From the NCBI RefSeq assembly GCF_040939455.1, contig NC_134109.1:33435501-33499500 (forward strand): a DNA stretch of 64,000 nucleotides, read 5' to 3'. This document shows positions 1 to 17,783 of this stretch, in pieces (within the stretch, counting starts at the first letter, position 1; each line of letters starts with the position of its first letter). Below the pieces are notes generated by a model, which was not told the origin of the DNA, ran no database searches, and saw nothing but the letters and a program-made list of their open reading frames with translations. Position numbers and translations under genes: made by a program. This DNA is from Microcebus murinus. Taxonomy: Eukaryota > Chordata > Mammalia > Primates > Cheirogaleidae.

Positions 1-119
1 TGCCCTCATCAGTGTTTAGGGGCCTATCCACTATCCATCCATCCATGGATTCCCCAGTCATTATTGCTATTGCCAGGCACACTCTAGGCACTGGTTACCC
101 AGCAGCGAACAAGACAATG

Positions 120-345
120 GGCCTGCCCTCATAAAGCTTTCATTCTAGCTGAGGAGAGACAGACCATAAATAAGTAGCAAAATATCAGAAAGTGAAAGTT
201 CTATGAAGAAAATAAGATGGAATGATGTGAGTGACAGAGGCTATCATGGATTGGGGAGCCAGAGAAGGTCTGAGGGGTGACAGCTGGGCTGAGACCTGAA
301 TGATAACAGGGAGGTGGCCACGCGAAGGCCTGGGAAGAACATTCC
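120..345 (-). mobile_element. L2-like LINE debris
   Basis: GCCTGCCCTCATAAAGCTTT, AGAGACAGACCATAAATAAG and GAACATTCCAGGCAACATGC are phrases of a very common ancient mammalian repeat that I associate with antisense L2. The family label is tentative. Confidence 0.45.
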
Positions 346-1057
346 AGGCAACATGCCAAATGCCTTTGCTTCCTGAGCCCTGTGGACCTCTATGCTAAGA
401 CTGACTCCGTTCTCCAAGCCCACTCGCCCTGTTGTGCCTTCTGCTGGGACTGCTTAGTATTTGAGGCCCCTAAAATCCTGTGTGTGGAACAGTTGCTCCT
501 GGTACTGTGGCTGCTGCCCCAGGTAGATGGCTCCTGGGCTTCCTGCACGCTAGGCGGTGCTCTCAGCTGGTGTTTCTGTGGCAGGGGTTGGCTGTCTGAG
601 GTTCCCAGGAGCACTGGGGTGGGCTGGTAGCCAAGGAGGCTCTGGGTCATCTGTGTCCTGGTGAGAGGTCTTTGAATGGCACATACCTTGAGGCCCTGAA
701 GGTTGGCAGTTGCCATGGTCCTGGGAGAATCAGCTTTGACCATGTAGGACTTTGTGTGGATCCAGTCAGAACTTGGCCTGAGGAATAGGCTGGGAACCTT
801 TGGTAGCTCTAACACCCAGTTGTGAGCTTTGATGATCTACCTAGAAGCTCATGTCCTTTTCATTGCTTCCTGTTGTCTCTCCACGTACCATCCCAGCCTT
901 CCAGAAGCAGAAATTCAGAAAATGGTAATGCCGTCTGTGCAGCCTGCGGTCAGCCTCAGAGGTAGTGCAGTGTGCTGATTAGGAGTGAAGACTCGAGCCA
1001 GACTTGCGGGGTTTGAATTCTTACTCTGCCTTTTATAGCTGTAAGAATGTAGGTTCT

Positions 1058-1393
<336 letters not shown>

Positions 1394-2007
1394 GAATGTA
1401 GGTTCTTTCTGCCTCACTTTCCCCATCTCTAAAATGGGCTTGAGGATTAACATGGAAAGTACCGAGTTGGGAGGTGGGGGAGGACCCCATTACGGCCTGT
1501 AGCATCACTGATCCCCATTAAGGCTTTCCTGGGGGCTGCCTATAGCAAGAGTGTGGAGCCCTGTGGTATCTGAGCCATCACTGGCTGCAGGTGTTTCCCT
1601 CCACTTGCTTCCCTTCTGGCCCTGAAGCAAGCCCTGTTTTCCTCCCCCTCTAACTGATGGCCGCAGGGGAAGCTCAGGGTAGTTTCAGACCTTGCATCTT
1701 AGCCCACATGGAAGAGCAACTTCTTCCTCCCATGGACTGCACTCACCTCCAGCATGGAGCCTCCCAGGACTGGTTCCACTGCCTTGCCCTCAGGGGCTTC
1801 CTAGGAGGGATGTGGGTCTCCTGAGGGCATGAAACTGTGGGGATTTAGGTGGGTTTGGAAGGGGTGGGAAGTGAAGCTTGAGAAGTGAAAGAAGAAGGCC
1901 TGCCTGCATGGGAAGGGAATCCCAATGTTCTAGCAAGATAGTTCTCTGGACAGAAATTCCCTGAGTCATTGTGTGGTGGCACCTTAACTTCCTGGAACAA
2001 CATGGGA

Positions 2008-2542
<535 letters not shown>

Positions 2543-3746
2543 TCACCCCTCTCAATTGCTCACACTGCCCTCTGTCCCCTGGGGAATAGGTCAGCAGGCT
2601 CAGAGAGCAGCAGGTGAGTTACTCTGAAGGCCAGCTCCCTTCCCTGTCACTAGTTCCCTTGGAGGGGCAGTTCCCTGCCCTGACAAGTCACCTTGAGTCC
2701 TGGCCTGTGCTGGGACTGCGTGGCCCCAGGCCCTTTCATCAAGCATGAGGGCTCTTATGTGTTTTTCTCTCAAATCCCGCTTACGAAACCATCCACTAAT
2801 CTTGAAACTCTTTCCCCAGCTTTCACTCTTGCTTATGCCCTCCTCCTCTTTACTCCACTTTAAATTTTTGTCCCTGGGCTGTCCTGTGTCACATTACTCA
2901 GAATGGTTGTATTTATCAGGGGAGAAAGAGGCACTGTCCGCAGAGCTGTTGGTTCTTCCTGCTGCAGGCTTTGCCCAGGCTCTTTGTCCCACAGCTGAGC
3001 GAGAAGGTACTGGAAGGGGCCTGGGCCATGGCAGGTCAGGTGGGGGAGTGAGGGGGGGCCTGTTGTGCCCAGCAGAGGGTTGGTGAGCCTGTCCTAGCTC
3101 AAAGTTTAAGCATGGCTCCTGTGATTATTTGAAATGGGTTGGGGAGTGGTGTTCTGAACAAGTACCCATGCCAATTCCCTGCCTCTAATCCCAGTATTTC
3201 CCACCGCACTGTGAGCTGCCATCCCAGCCCTCTTTCACCCGAGGTTCTTCTCTCCCTTGACAGTTACCCCTTTCATCTGCTGCTGTAGGGTTTTGGGGTC
3301 CAGCTGTGCCAAGTTACCTGATGGGGTAGGGTAGGGGGAGAGCCTGGAACATCTGATTAGTTACTGGTTGGGAAACCATTTTTGGCCGTCCCGGGAAGAA
3401 GAGATCAGAGGCTAGAAGAGCAGGTTTAAAGTTAGCGTCAAGGCGGGGGCTGGCCCAAGTAATGAGATCCATGCAGTCATGTCAAGATGTAGGAGTGTAC
3501 CTCTGAGCAGGGAGCCCCTTCCCCCAGCCTAGGTCCTGGGGGCTGGGAGAGCCAGGGGTGTGTGTGCAGGCCAGGTGGGCAGACCTAAATTCAGAGGGGC
3601 CTGAGTCAGCTGGGAAGCTGAGTGGTCTCCAGATCCCTGTGCCCATGCTGCCCTGCCCCAGGGCCACAGCCCCTCCTTGGTATGTGACTGGAGCCTAAGT
3701 CTGTTCTCCCCTCACCTAAGATGGGGGGCAATATAGGATAAAATGA

Positions 3747-4181
<435 letters not shown>

Positions 4182-4519
4182 TCATTCCACCTCTTTTCAG
4201 GCCTGACCCTCAGTGCTGGTTCTGAGCTCCTTCCCCTTTAAGTAATCCCTGTGTAGCCACAGGGACACTGGCAGCTCACAGTTACTCTCCTAGGCTGTAT
4301 GTGGGAGTTTTGTTCTCTTGGGGCTATATGTGGGATTATTGTCCTCGTAGGCATTCTTGGCTCCCTGGCTTGGTGCTCAGGGTAGAGGTGAAGACCTAAC
4401 CTGCCAGACAGGCAAGGCTGCCTGGAGGCTGGCAAGGGCTGGGGCAGAGTGACCTTTCCTCAGGTAGGAGGTGTGCTCAAAGCAGGAGGGACTGTCCAGA
4501 AGTCTGGCTCTGTGTCAGA

Positions 4520-4750
4520 AATGACAGTTATCCTTTCTGGAGCATTTGGTGTATTCTAGGTAGTGTGTATATATTAGGTCAATTAGCTCATTCATCCTCA
4601 CAATAACCTTCTGTGGTAGTTACTTTTATTATCCTCACTTTACCTATAAGGAGAGAGAGGCACGGAGCAGTCAGGGGTACCAAGCCTTAGATCCCACAGG
4701 CAGGAGCATCGGCCAGGATTGCAACCCAGGCAGTTAGGATCCGGAGCCCC
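4520..4750 (+). mobile_element. MIR SINE
   Basis: CTCATTCATCCTCACAATAA, TTATCCTCACTTTACC and ATTGCAACCCAGGCAG follow the MIR order. Confidence 0.75.
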
Positions 4751-4945
4751 TGAGCTCAACCAACTCAACATGTTTAAACTGTGAGTCATGGTTTATTGTT
4801 AGGTTGGCTCAGGAGGGAAAAACCTGCATTAACTCTACATGAATTCAGGTTTCCTTAGGTTCACTGGTTTGGCAAATTTACTGGACATCTTCTAAATACA
4901 AGGTACCAAGAGAATTAATACCTATTCATTCAACAAGCATTTTTT

Positions 4946-5075
4946 TTTTTTTTTTCAGTTACACAGATACAAAGACCTTTCTTTTTTTTTTAAATAGCGA
5001 CAGGGTCTTGCACTGTCTCCCAGACTGGAGTGCAATGGCACAACCATAGCTTACTTTAACTTTCAAGTCCTGGGC
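4946..5075 (-). mobile_element. Old truncated Alu-type SINE
   Basis: Left-monomer-like sequence (GACAGGGTCTTGCACTGTCT) follows two T-runs. The direct repeat TCAACAAGCATTTTT at 4930-4944 and 5076-5090 marks the insertion. Confidence 0.8.
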
Positions 5076-5329
5076 TCAACAAGCATTTTTAAGATAAAAT
5101 TTTATTTTTATAAAAGTTATACATGCTTATTAGGAAAAACTTTTAGAATATACAGGAAAAAAAGTCACATGATATCACCATCCAGAGATGATTGTTGCTA
5201 AGTTTTTTGTCTATTTACATGTATGTATGCCTTTGCAAAATCAGTCATGTTAAATAAATATTCGATTTTGAATCTTTTTTCTCAATATTGTATTAAACAT
5301 TCTTACTTGTTGGCTACTAGTGCTGGCCT

Positions 5330-7180
5330 TTGGATGAGTCGTAGCAGGGCAGAGTGCTAACTGGGACCACAGACAAGCGAGGGCATGGAGGTGGGAGGTG
5401 GGGTGTTTAGGAGAGTCCTCATGGAGGAGGAGCTGGGTTTTGAAACAGGAGTATGGCCTCACAGGCGTGGGGGGAAGAAAGGTCACAGGTGGGAAGGGCG
5501 TCCCAGGTGGCACAAACTGCAGTGTAGAGATCTGGAGGACAGGATCTGAGGCAGAGAGTGCTTGTGAAGGGCTTTGCCAGCCCTCCCTAGGGGTTTGAGC
5601 TTTACTCTGTAGATGCTGAAGATCCACTAATGGGCTGTAAGAGAGAAACATCACATTTGCGTTTTAGAAAGATTGCTCTCTACATACAGACCCTTTTATA
5701 TCAGTGAATTGGGAGGGAACAAGGCAAAGCTGGGAGACAGTTGTTGAGAAGTCGTCCATGTGAGACATGATGAGGGCTTGAACCAGAAGAGCAGCAATGA
5801 GAAGAGAGGAATGGAGAAGGAGGAGATGGATTCCAAAGACATTTAAGAGGTAGAAAGGGCAGGACTTAGCGGCTGACCTGGTGGCTTTGCCAAGTGACTT
5901 GCCTTGGCACATGGGAAGTTTGTGGGCATGCCTTAACCGGAGCCCTGAGCCGCACTTGTGCAGCCGGGCAGGCTCACCTCGGCCTCTGCCCTGGATGTGA
6001 CGAGAGCATGCCCGGCAAGTCTGAGCCCAGGAGGAGGACGAGAGACAGGCGAGCAGAGCCACCTCAGCTGCACTGCCCTAGCCAGGAGCCCCAGATGACT
6101 CACAGTCTCATGGCCAAGGCCGGCCAAGATGCACCAACCCACAGATATGCGAGCTGTAATAATAGTACATGACAGGTGATTGAGGCCACAGAGTTTGGGG
6201 ATGATTTGTTACGTGGCAATTGCTAACGGCCTAAGAAGCGTCTTCATTCTTGTATGGACTGCTTACTGTGTGTGTGGGGAAGGCTTATATGCTTGTGTTG
6301 GGGATACAGTGCCGGACCAGACAGACAAGGCCCCTACTCTCACTCACTTCAGAGTGGGCATGTGACAGAGGGAGCTAAGTGACTCCAGAGCCTCTGGCTG
6401 CTGCTGCTGCTGCTTTTTTCTTTGTTTCTTTGTGAGTTTTATAGAGACAGGGTCTTGCTCTGTTGCCCAGGCTGGAATGCCGTGGTGTGTTCATATCTCA
6501 CTGCAGCCTCCAACTCCTGGACTCAAGCTTTCCTCCCACCTTGGCCTTCCAAATAGTTTGGACTACACGAGTGCCACTGTGTGCCCAGCCTACCTCCAGC
6601 TTCTAACTGGGTGTACGGTGGTGCCATTAATCAGGATGGGGTCCTAGGAGGGATATCGGTTTTGGGGAAAGACAATGAGTTTGATTTAGGAAAGGAGTTT
6701 GGGGTACCTATAGGACATTTAGGCGGAAGTGTTTAGGAAGGAGCAAGATATTTAATATATAGGTGCAGAACACAGGAAAGAGGTTTGGCTGGGGACTGAA
6801 AGTTCTCTACGCAATTCAACAGAAAATCTGTGCTGAAGAGGAAGAGGCAGAGTAAGTGCTATGAAAATTCAGAGGAGGAAGAGAGGACTTGGGGCTGAGG
6901 GGACGAAAGATTTTGTTCCGAAAGTAGCCTGTAAGCTGGGTTTGTACCTGTGGAAGTAAGAGGACAAAGGCACACCAAACAGCAAGAATAGGAGCTGCAA
7001 AGGCATGGGGGTAAGCCAAGGAGAGCAGGATTGTGAGAGAGAATAAGGCTGGAAAAATAGATTTGGGGCAAGGTCATGAACAGCCTTGAATGCCAGGCCA
7101 GGGACGTTGTAGTGTTTTCTTAGGAAATGGGGAGCTGGTGGATGTTCTTGAGCAGGGGAGTGACATTAGGCACACATGTC
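5330..7180 (-). mobile_element. Scattered L2-like debris (three patches)
   Basis: Patches near 5330-5870, 6255-6360 and 6640-7180 carry phrases such as GGGCTTTGCCAG, GGGGATACAGTGCCGGACCA and GAGCAGGGGAGTGACATTAG, the same style as 120-345. The FLAM at 6413-6592 interrupts them. Confidence 0.4.
6413..6592 (-). mobile_element. Old Alu monomer (FLAM-like)
   Basis: AGAGACAGGGTCTTGCTCTG through TGTGTGCCCAGCC is diverged, monomer-sized and lacks the strepsirrhine linker. A (GCT)n run (about 6397-6415) precedes it. Confidence 0.75.
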
Positions 7181-7974
7181 CAGGAGAAGGGTCGCAGTAT
7201 GCGGTGGGATGAGTTTTGAAGTAGAAAACAAGAGATACTGGTCCTAGTCTCAGCTCTTCCATTTACTGGCCCCGGAATATGAGGCAAATGATGTCCCCTC
7301 TCTGAGCCCCAATTGTGTCATCTAAAAAAAAATAGAAGTAAAACTATCTGACCTGCATATGAGTCGTAATTATATAAGAACCAAGGACAAAATGTGAATG
7401 GAAGACACCAGGCAATGCATAGTGGGGGGCAGGTACAGTAACCAGGCCTGCTTTAGCTGAAAAATGAGGCTGGGTGCCCAGGCAGGCAGGTGTCCTGCAG
7501 ATGTCGTCTCCTTAACCTCTGTCTCTTCTCCCACCTTGAAGAGGGCATTGGCAGAGATGTCAAGCTGGGTGTCCCCTGCCTTCCCATTCTTGATGCCGCC
7601 CGGAGCTCTCCCACGCCACCCTGCACGTAAATAGGGTATGTCATTTACAGAGGGCCTGCTCAGAAGAGGCCCTTGCCAAAGGTGCAAAACACAGGGCTGC
7701 ACAATAGTTGCTGCCCTCAGGAGTTCACATGGGCTAGTTGGATCAAAAGTTAGTAGGGTGCCATTTGATAATGGGCCAAACGAGTGGTCCACGCAGTCAC
7801 TGGTAGAAGGCGAGAAAGACATAGAGATGCCTGTGGGTCAGCCTGGTCTTCGGGGAAGCAGGATGGGAGCCGGGCTGTGAAGACTGGCAGGGTTTGAGGG
7901 TGGGCAGGACATAAAGAGAAGGGAGGACTCTTTCTTTTGCCAATTCATTGGTTTCTCCTCAACACTGAAACTAA

Positions 7975-8735
7975 ACACCAAAACCCCATTTAATGTGACA
8001 GAGACAAATGTGACCACAATGAGATACCACTTCATACCCATTAGGGTGGCTATTATAAAACAAACAGAAAATCACAAGTGTTGGCAAGGATGTGGGGAAA
8101 TTGGAACCCTTTGTACATTGCTGATGGGAATGTAAAATGGTGCCACCGCTGTGGAAAACAGCATGGTGGCTCCTCAAAAAGTTAACTGTGGAATTACCGT
8201 ATGATCCAGCATATCCATTTCCGGGTTTGTACCCAAAAGAATTGAAAGCATTGGTATACCTGTGTTCATAGTAGCCTTGTTCACAGTAGCCAAAAGGTGG
8301 AAGCAACCCAGGTGTCCATCAGCAGATGAGTGGATAAACAAATGTGATCTGTACATGGAATACGATTCAGCATCAAGAAGGAAGGAAATTCTGACACGCT
8401 ACAACATGGATGAACCTTAAAGGCATTATGCTAAGTGAAGTAAGCCAGTCACAAAAGGATAGTATTTGTATGATTCCACTTGTGTGAGGCAGTTAGAGTA
8501 GTGAAATTCTTAGAGAAAGTGGAATGGTGGTTGCCAGGGGTTAAGGGTGGGAGCATGGGGAGTTGGTGTTTAATGGGTACAGAGTTTTAGTTTGGGATGA
8601 TGATAACCTTCTAGAAATGGATGGTGGTGATGGTTACACAAAATTGTGAATATAGTTAATACCACTGGATTGGTACACTTAAAATGGTTAAAATGCATGC
8701 ACACAGGAATGCAAATGTGATAGGTTATGTAGAAA
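7975..8735 (+). mobile_element. L1M LINE 3' end (ORF2 end plus 3' UTR), decayed
   Basis: Characteristic L1 ORF2 3' sequence such as CAATGAGATACCACTTCATA and ACCCAAAAGAATTGAAAGCA is followed by the GGTTGCCAGGGGTTA-type 3' UTR. It is full of stops and far too short to encode a working protein. Confidence 0.9.
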
Positions 8736-8892
8736 GATCTCAGAAATGTGAGTGACATGGAATTGTTGGAGCAGAAATGAGGGAAGACATGGGGTCCCCA
8801 GTGGATGGGCCTGGTGAGAAATCTGCCGGCAGCCTAGACATGGAGGTGACTGATGGCGCAAGACAGCCAACGCCGCAGTTGACCACAGATAA

Positions 8893-9576
<684 letters not shown>

Positions 9577-12500
9577 GTAGGGAGGCTGGCGGGGGGCCTG
9601 GGGCTCTCTCGTGGAACTCATGGACAAAGAGACCAAGCTGGTGGGGCTGCCCCTCCTGTGCAGCACAAGCCCGGCCTGGGCCTGCCTCAGCTGTGTGGGG
9701 CACCCACAGCCCCACGCCCTCCAGAGTGGGCTGGTGCTGGGGGTGGTGGCCAGGTGTTGGGGGAGGATGTCAAGGCAGCAGAAGGACATTGGGAAGAGTG
9801 ATGGATCTTGGCCCAGCTCGGAGGCTGGCGGCAGGAGGCCTGTGGCTGACTGGACTACACGGTCGACTGTGGAAGCAGCAGGCCCTGTCCTGGCTAAGGG
9901 ACGTTGAGCATGGGGCCATGGGCGGGAGGCCAGGCCTGACCTTCCTCCCGCTCACCGGGATTTAGCTGGGCTTTGGCTGGTTCCATTAGGCAATATTCAG
10001 GTGCTTGCTTGCAACCAATACCTCCCTGGGGCCTCTGAGCTGCAGCCTGAGCGAGACTGGGCAGCAGGGAGGCTGCTTGGCAGCAGGGCTGGTCTGCAAG
10101 GGCTGGGAGACCGTCCCGTGGCTCCTCCCCACGCTGCTCCCTTGGCCTTTTGGGGGCCCCCGTGGTGCTGGATTCCCACCAACCTTGGGCTTTTGGAGGT
10201 TTCAATCCCCCTGCGTTCGGTGGCGTTTCCCCTTTTCTCTTGTTTTCAAGGCCTTTACCACTAGCGGCCCTTTGTCCATGGTGGCCACCACACCCACCCC
10301 ATCCCTGAGTCCCTGGCCAACACTGCAGCTGCCAGGCAGGCCCCACCTGTCCCGCAGCCTTTTGTCCACCGCTCCTGCTGGCCTGTTGCCGGGGGCACTC
10401 CAGAGGTATGCCTCCCCACCCCCTCTGGTCCGGTGGGCCCTGCTGAAAACAAATAACACCCTCCAGTCAAGCTGAGAGGGGCCCGGTGGATCCACAGTGG
10501 GGGCCTAGAGGTAAGACAGCTAAGTGGAGAGGGGCAGAGTCCTAGGTCATCTATGCTCTGACTCGTTTATTTCCTAGCCAACTGGGCAGTCTAATTTCTA
10601 GGGGATGGAGGAGGCAGCTACTGCGTTGAGACCCTTGGAGATCGAGTGAGGAAGAAAGGACCCTGCAGCCTTGGAAGGCTCTTGGAGCATCCTTTGTGGG
10701 AATGGGTCAGTTCTGGCTCTGCCCTAGCCCCAGCTCTGTTGCAGAGCCTTCTCAGGGCTGCCCTCTCCCCGACTCCTCCCAACGAGGCTGGCTCTTTGAG
10801 CTTGCTCCTTAAGCAGTATTAACCCTGCCACACTCTTGGGCCTTGTCATCTTGGTTGCCCCTCTTGCCCCCATGACAGGTCCATTGCTGGCAGTGGACAG
10901 GTGAATCTTCACTCCAGCACACTTCTGGCTTTGCCCCCAACTCTGAGGGGAGGCGTCCATTGGAAAGTGGCCCATCCCATGGTACCTGGTCTCTTCTTGA
11001 CCACACTAGGATTCTTAGATAGAAATTAGCTTTTCCCTTTTTATAGGTCATTAAAAAGTGACAATACCATCTGTGGAGAGGATCTCTTCCTTGCTGGCTG
11101 TTCCACCAAGCCCATGCAGATAGCTCTGCCGGGGCACAGGCCGGGGCCGGGGTGGGTGGCAGTGGCGTCCTAGGTCAGGAGAAAGACTTGGAGACTCTGC
11201 CTTTGGCAGGATTTTTCTGCAGTTGGCCCTGTCTAGGGAAGAATGGAGGGCATTCCCCACCTTTTCCCTGGGTAGGCCCCTCTAATCCAGGGGTGAACTA
11301 CATTCTGCAGGGACCAGCCCTGCCTTTGGTTTCATTATGGCCCCAGTTCCCAGGTGTTGGGGGCTACAGGGAATCGGGCTCCTGGCGGGGGTGGTTTGCT
11401 CCCATTCTATGAGTGGAGAGGATTCCAGAGGGAGAATATTGTCTGGCTTTCCTGTTCCCTCTGGGCCATAATTTCCTTGGTCCCCTCCCTCAATTTCATA
11501 TTATCTAGGTGTGTGGACCCCAAGGCCACACTGTCCACCTTCACACTCCCCTTCCACAACTGAATCCAGTGGCCAGCTTGTTGATGTCTCCCAGCATAAG
11601 GTCTCCATAATTCTCAGCCAGCCATTTCCACATTGACCAGGAAGATTAAAAAAAAAACAAACAAAAAAACAAAAAAAACATAATTCTCAGCCAGAGCAAG
11701 CCCCCTCAGGTGGCCCACCGGATTTTGCCGCTCCAGACGTTGCCTTGTGGGCATTCCCTGGTACCATTTTCTCTCTGGGCCCTGTAAGCTCCCAAGTGCA
11801 GGAGGTCCCGGGGTGAGCCTGTGTGCCTGGCACGTGCAGCATCGTTTCTGCTACATCTAGTGCCCCATTGCTCCTATTGCCCCTCACAGGGCACTGAGCC
11901 CCCAACAACGGGTGGCAACAACCTGTGGCCTGACCACAGGATCTGCAGGTTCAGATCTCATCAGGGGCATCTCAGACTTCAACTTTCACTTTTTCGGGTA
12001 TCTTTAGGCCCCCAATCCCTTAGTGCCCAGGGACTCAAAAGTTTGGAGTAATCCCAGCCCTGCTAAGCAGTAGGGGTGCTGGTGGGCTGTCCTTGCACCT
12101 GGTATCCTGGGCCTCTCTCTGCTGGACATGGCAGCATCTCTGAGTTACTGGTTGCAAAGTGCTGCCCTGCATGGTTGAACCACTTCCAATGTCTGCTAGG
12201 CATCCCGTCCCCTGTCCCCTCTTTGATGCCAGTGAGTCACAATGGCCTATGCTTATTCACAGCAATAATACCTAAGGTGTGCCCATGAAGCCCTTTTGTT
12301 CTGGTCCCTCGCTCTGAATGGGTCTCCTGGGGAGGCGGGCAGCTGCTGAGTGGGTCAGTTCATGATAACCTGCATTTATGAAGCTCTGGGCTGTGCAGAC
12401 ATCGTCACTGGGGGGTGAAGACAGGTCAGAGGCCCAGCCCTAGACGCGCTATGGCAGCGAGAGTGCCTTCTACCCTGAGGCCACCCCAGACCTAGAGGAG

Positions 12501-12696
12501 CTGCAGGCCCTGACTCTGCAAAAGGGCCTTTGAAGCAGAGGTGGCACTGTCTCCCAGCTGGGCAGCTCCTGAGAAGGACACATGGTCAGTTTGTGCACCC
12601 ATTGCCTGCTCTGTGTCTTCGTTGGTCTCTCTGTCTCTTCCTTCTCACATTCGTGCACATAAAGATATACTGGTGTTTGTGTCCCAGGACTGGCTC
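9577..12696 (+). other. TMEM229B: Probable TMEM229B 3' UTR and downstream flank
   Basis: This is unusually repeat-poor for the window, as expected of a long 3' UTR. Candidate poly(A) hexamers ATTAAA occur at 11050-11055 and 11645-11650, the second just before an A-rich tract (11648-11679). No AATAAA was found, so the true end is undecided. GC content falls after about 10500. Confidence 0.45.
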
Positions 12697-12711
12697 TGTT
12701 TCTTCTGTTTT

Positions 12712-12998
12712 GTGTGCCTTTTTTCTTTGAGACTGGTCTCTGTTGCCTGACTAGAGTGCAGTGGCATCGGCCTAGCAACCTCAACCTCCTGGGCTCAAGT
12801 AATCTTCCTGCCTCAGCCTCCTGAGTAGCTGGGACTACAGGCGCACGTCACCACACCTGGCTAATTTTTCTATTATTTGTAGAGATGGGGTCTCACTGTT
12901 GTCCAGGCTGGTCTTGAACTCCTGGCCTTAATCAAATCCTCCTGCTTTGGCCTTCTATAGCATGCTGGGATTACAGGCATGAGCTACAGTGCCTGGCC
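12712..12998 (-). mobile_element. Alu without the AT-rich linker
   Basis: Standard Alu body ending ACAGTGCCTGGCC. The target duplication TGTTTCTTYTGTTTT is at 12697-12711 and 12999-13013 (one change). Confidence 0.92.
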
Positions 12999-13013
12999 TG
13001 TTTCTTTTGTTTT

Positions 13014-15929
<2,916 letters not shown>

Positions 15930-15964
15930 CAATAAATCCTTTTTTTAAAAAAACAGGATCTTGA

Positions 15965-16478
<514 letters not shown>

Positions 16479-16571
16479 TAACCAACACCTCTCCCCACTC
16501 TATATAACAAGGACAACCTTCACTATGTGGCAGTCTGGATTCCTGCTATAAACCTGACTTAAATAAATTCT

Positions 16572-16712
16572 TTTTCTCTGTGTTGCTTAGGCTGGAACAC
16601 AGTGGTGTCATCATAGCTCACTGTGGCCCCCAACTCCTGGGCTCAAGCAATTCTTCTGCCTTAGCTTCCCGGTGGCTGGGACTACAGGTGCGCACCACCC
16701 CACCTGACTTCT
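16572..16712 (-). mobile_element. Old Alu monomer (FLAM-like)
   Basis: CTGTGTTGCTTAGGCTGGAA to CACCCCACCTGACTT, monomer-sized and diverged. Confidence 0.75.
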
Positions 16713-17724
16713 TTTTAAACATCTGACCATCACCTGTGATTGTATCTTTAGCCCTCATGCTCCCCCTGCCTAATCTTCATGAGCAGCTGCTCATGCTTTG
16801 AGCTAATATCTCCCATCTAACCTCCACCCCACCTCCAGAGACCTCACCTGTTACAGACTGTGCTCAGCCCCTCCTTCACCTACTCCTGAGTCTTAGCTTG
16901 GCTCTGTTGATGGCTGGAAGAAGCTCCAATGCAGGGGTGCCCCAAGCTAAGCCCTTCTTTTCATAAACTATAAAGCACCCAGAAACGCATATCATGACAT
17001 TTCTAATTTTATGAATACTCCAGGATGCTGACCAGATCCACTTGGGATTAATCAGATTTAGCTACTGTCCTTTTCTGCCATAGGGTCCCCAGGAGTTCCT
17101 TACAGACAGGCAGTCAAGGACAGCTAGTACCCAGCACCTGCCTCACTTGCCCACAGGGACAATCTGACCTGCCAAACTAAACCAAGGGTCAAGGCAGGAG
17201 GCAGAACCTTGCCTGGACCTCTTCAACACCAAAGGGCAAGCCTCTTCCTTGGATCCTTTTAGAAATGAAAACAAAATGACATTAGGTGTTCTTTTGCTGA
17301 CTTTCACTGCTTATGTTCCCCCAGGGTCTCAGACCTGCTGACCAGCAGGACCAGATGGCATCTTTTGCAGAAATATCTCATTGTTTCTGCCTCTGCATGT
17401 GCTCAGAGCATCCTAAGAAATAACGATTGACATTGTGTATCCTTTGTTTTTATCCCTTCCTATAACTCTGCTGAAGGCAAGACACTCAATCCTGGCTTAC
17501 ATGTCATGTCTGTGAGATGACAGCTGACTTTGTTGTCCAGAAGGAGGGAGGATGACAGTAAGCAAAAAGAAAGGGAAGGGGAAGGATCAGAAAATGGAAG
17601 AAGCCAGATTGTTCCATTTTCATAACTGTTTGCAACTAGCTCCTTTTTCAGTCTTTCTGGAATGTGGCCTCTCGCCCTCCACATACTCCTGGGCGCTTCC
17701 TGATTGCCCAACAAAAGAGCCAAC
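16713..17724. other. Unassigned intergenic sequence
   Basis: I see no gene, repeat family or RNA in this stretch. Confidence 0.4.
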
Positions 17725-17783
17725 ATCTTGGGCTTTGGAGTTGCAATACCAGGTCCTTGACTCACTTGATGTTATGTAACCTA

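Noticed and set aside
7971..8356. Minus-strand frames of 60-111 codons
   Set aside because: They lie antisense to an L1 3' end. The L1 coding sense is + and is broken.
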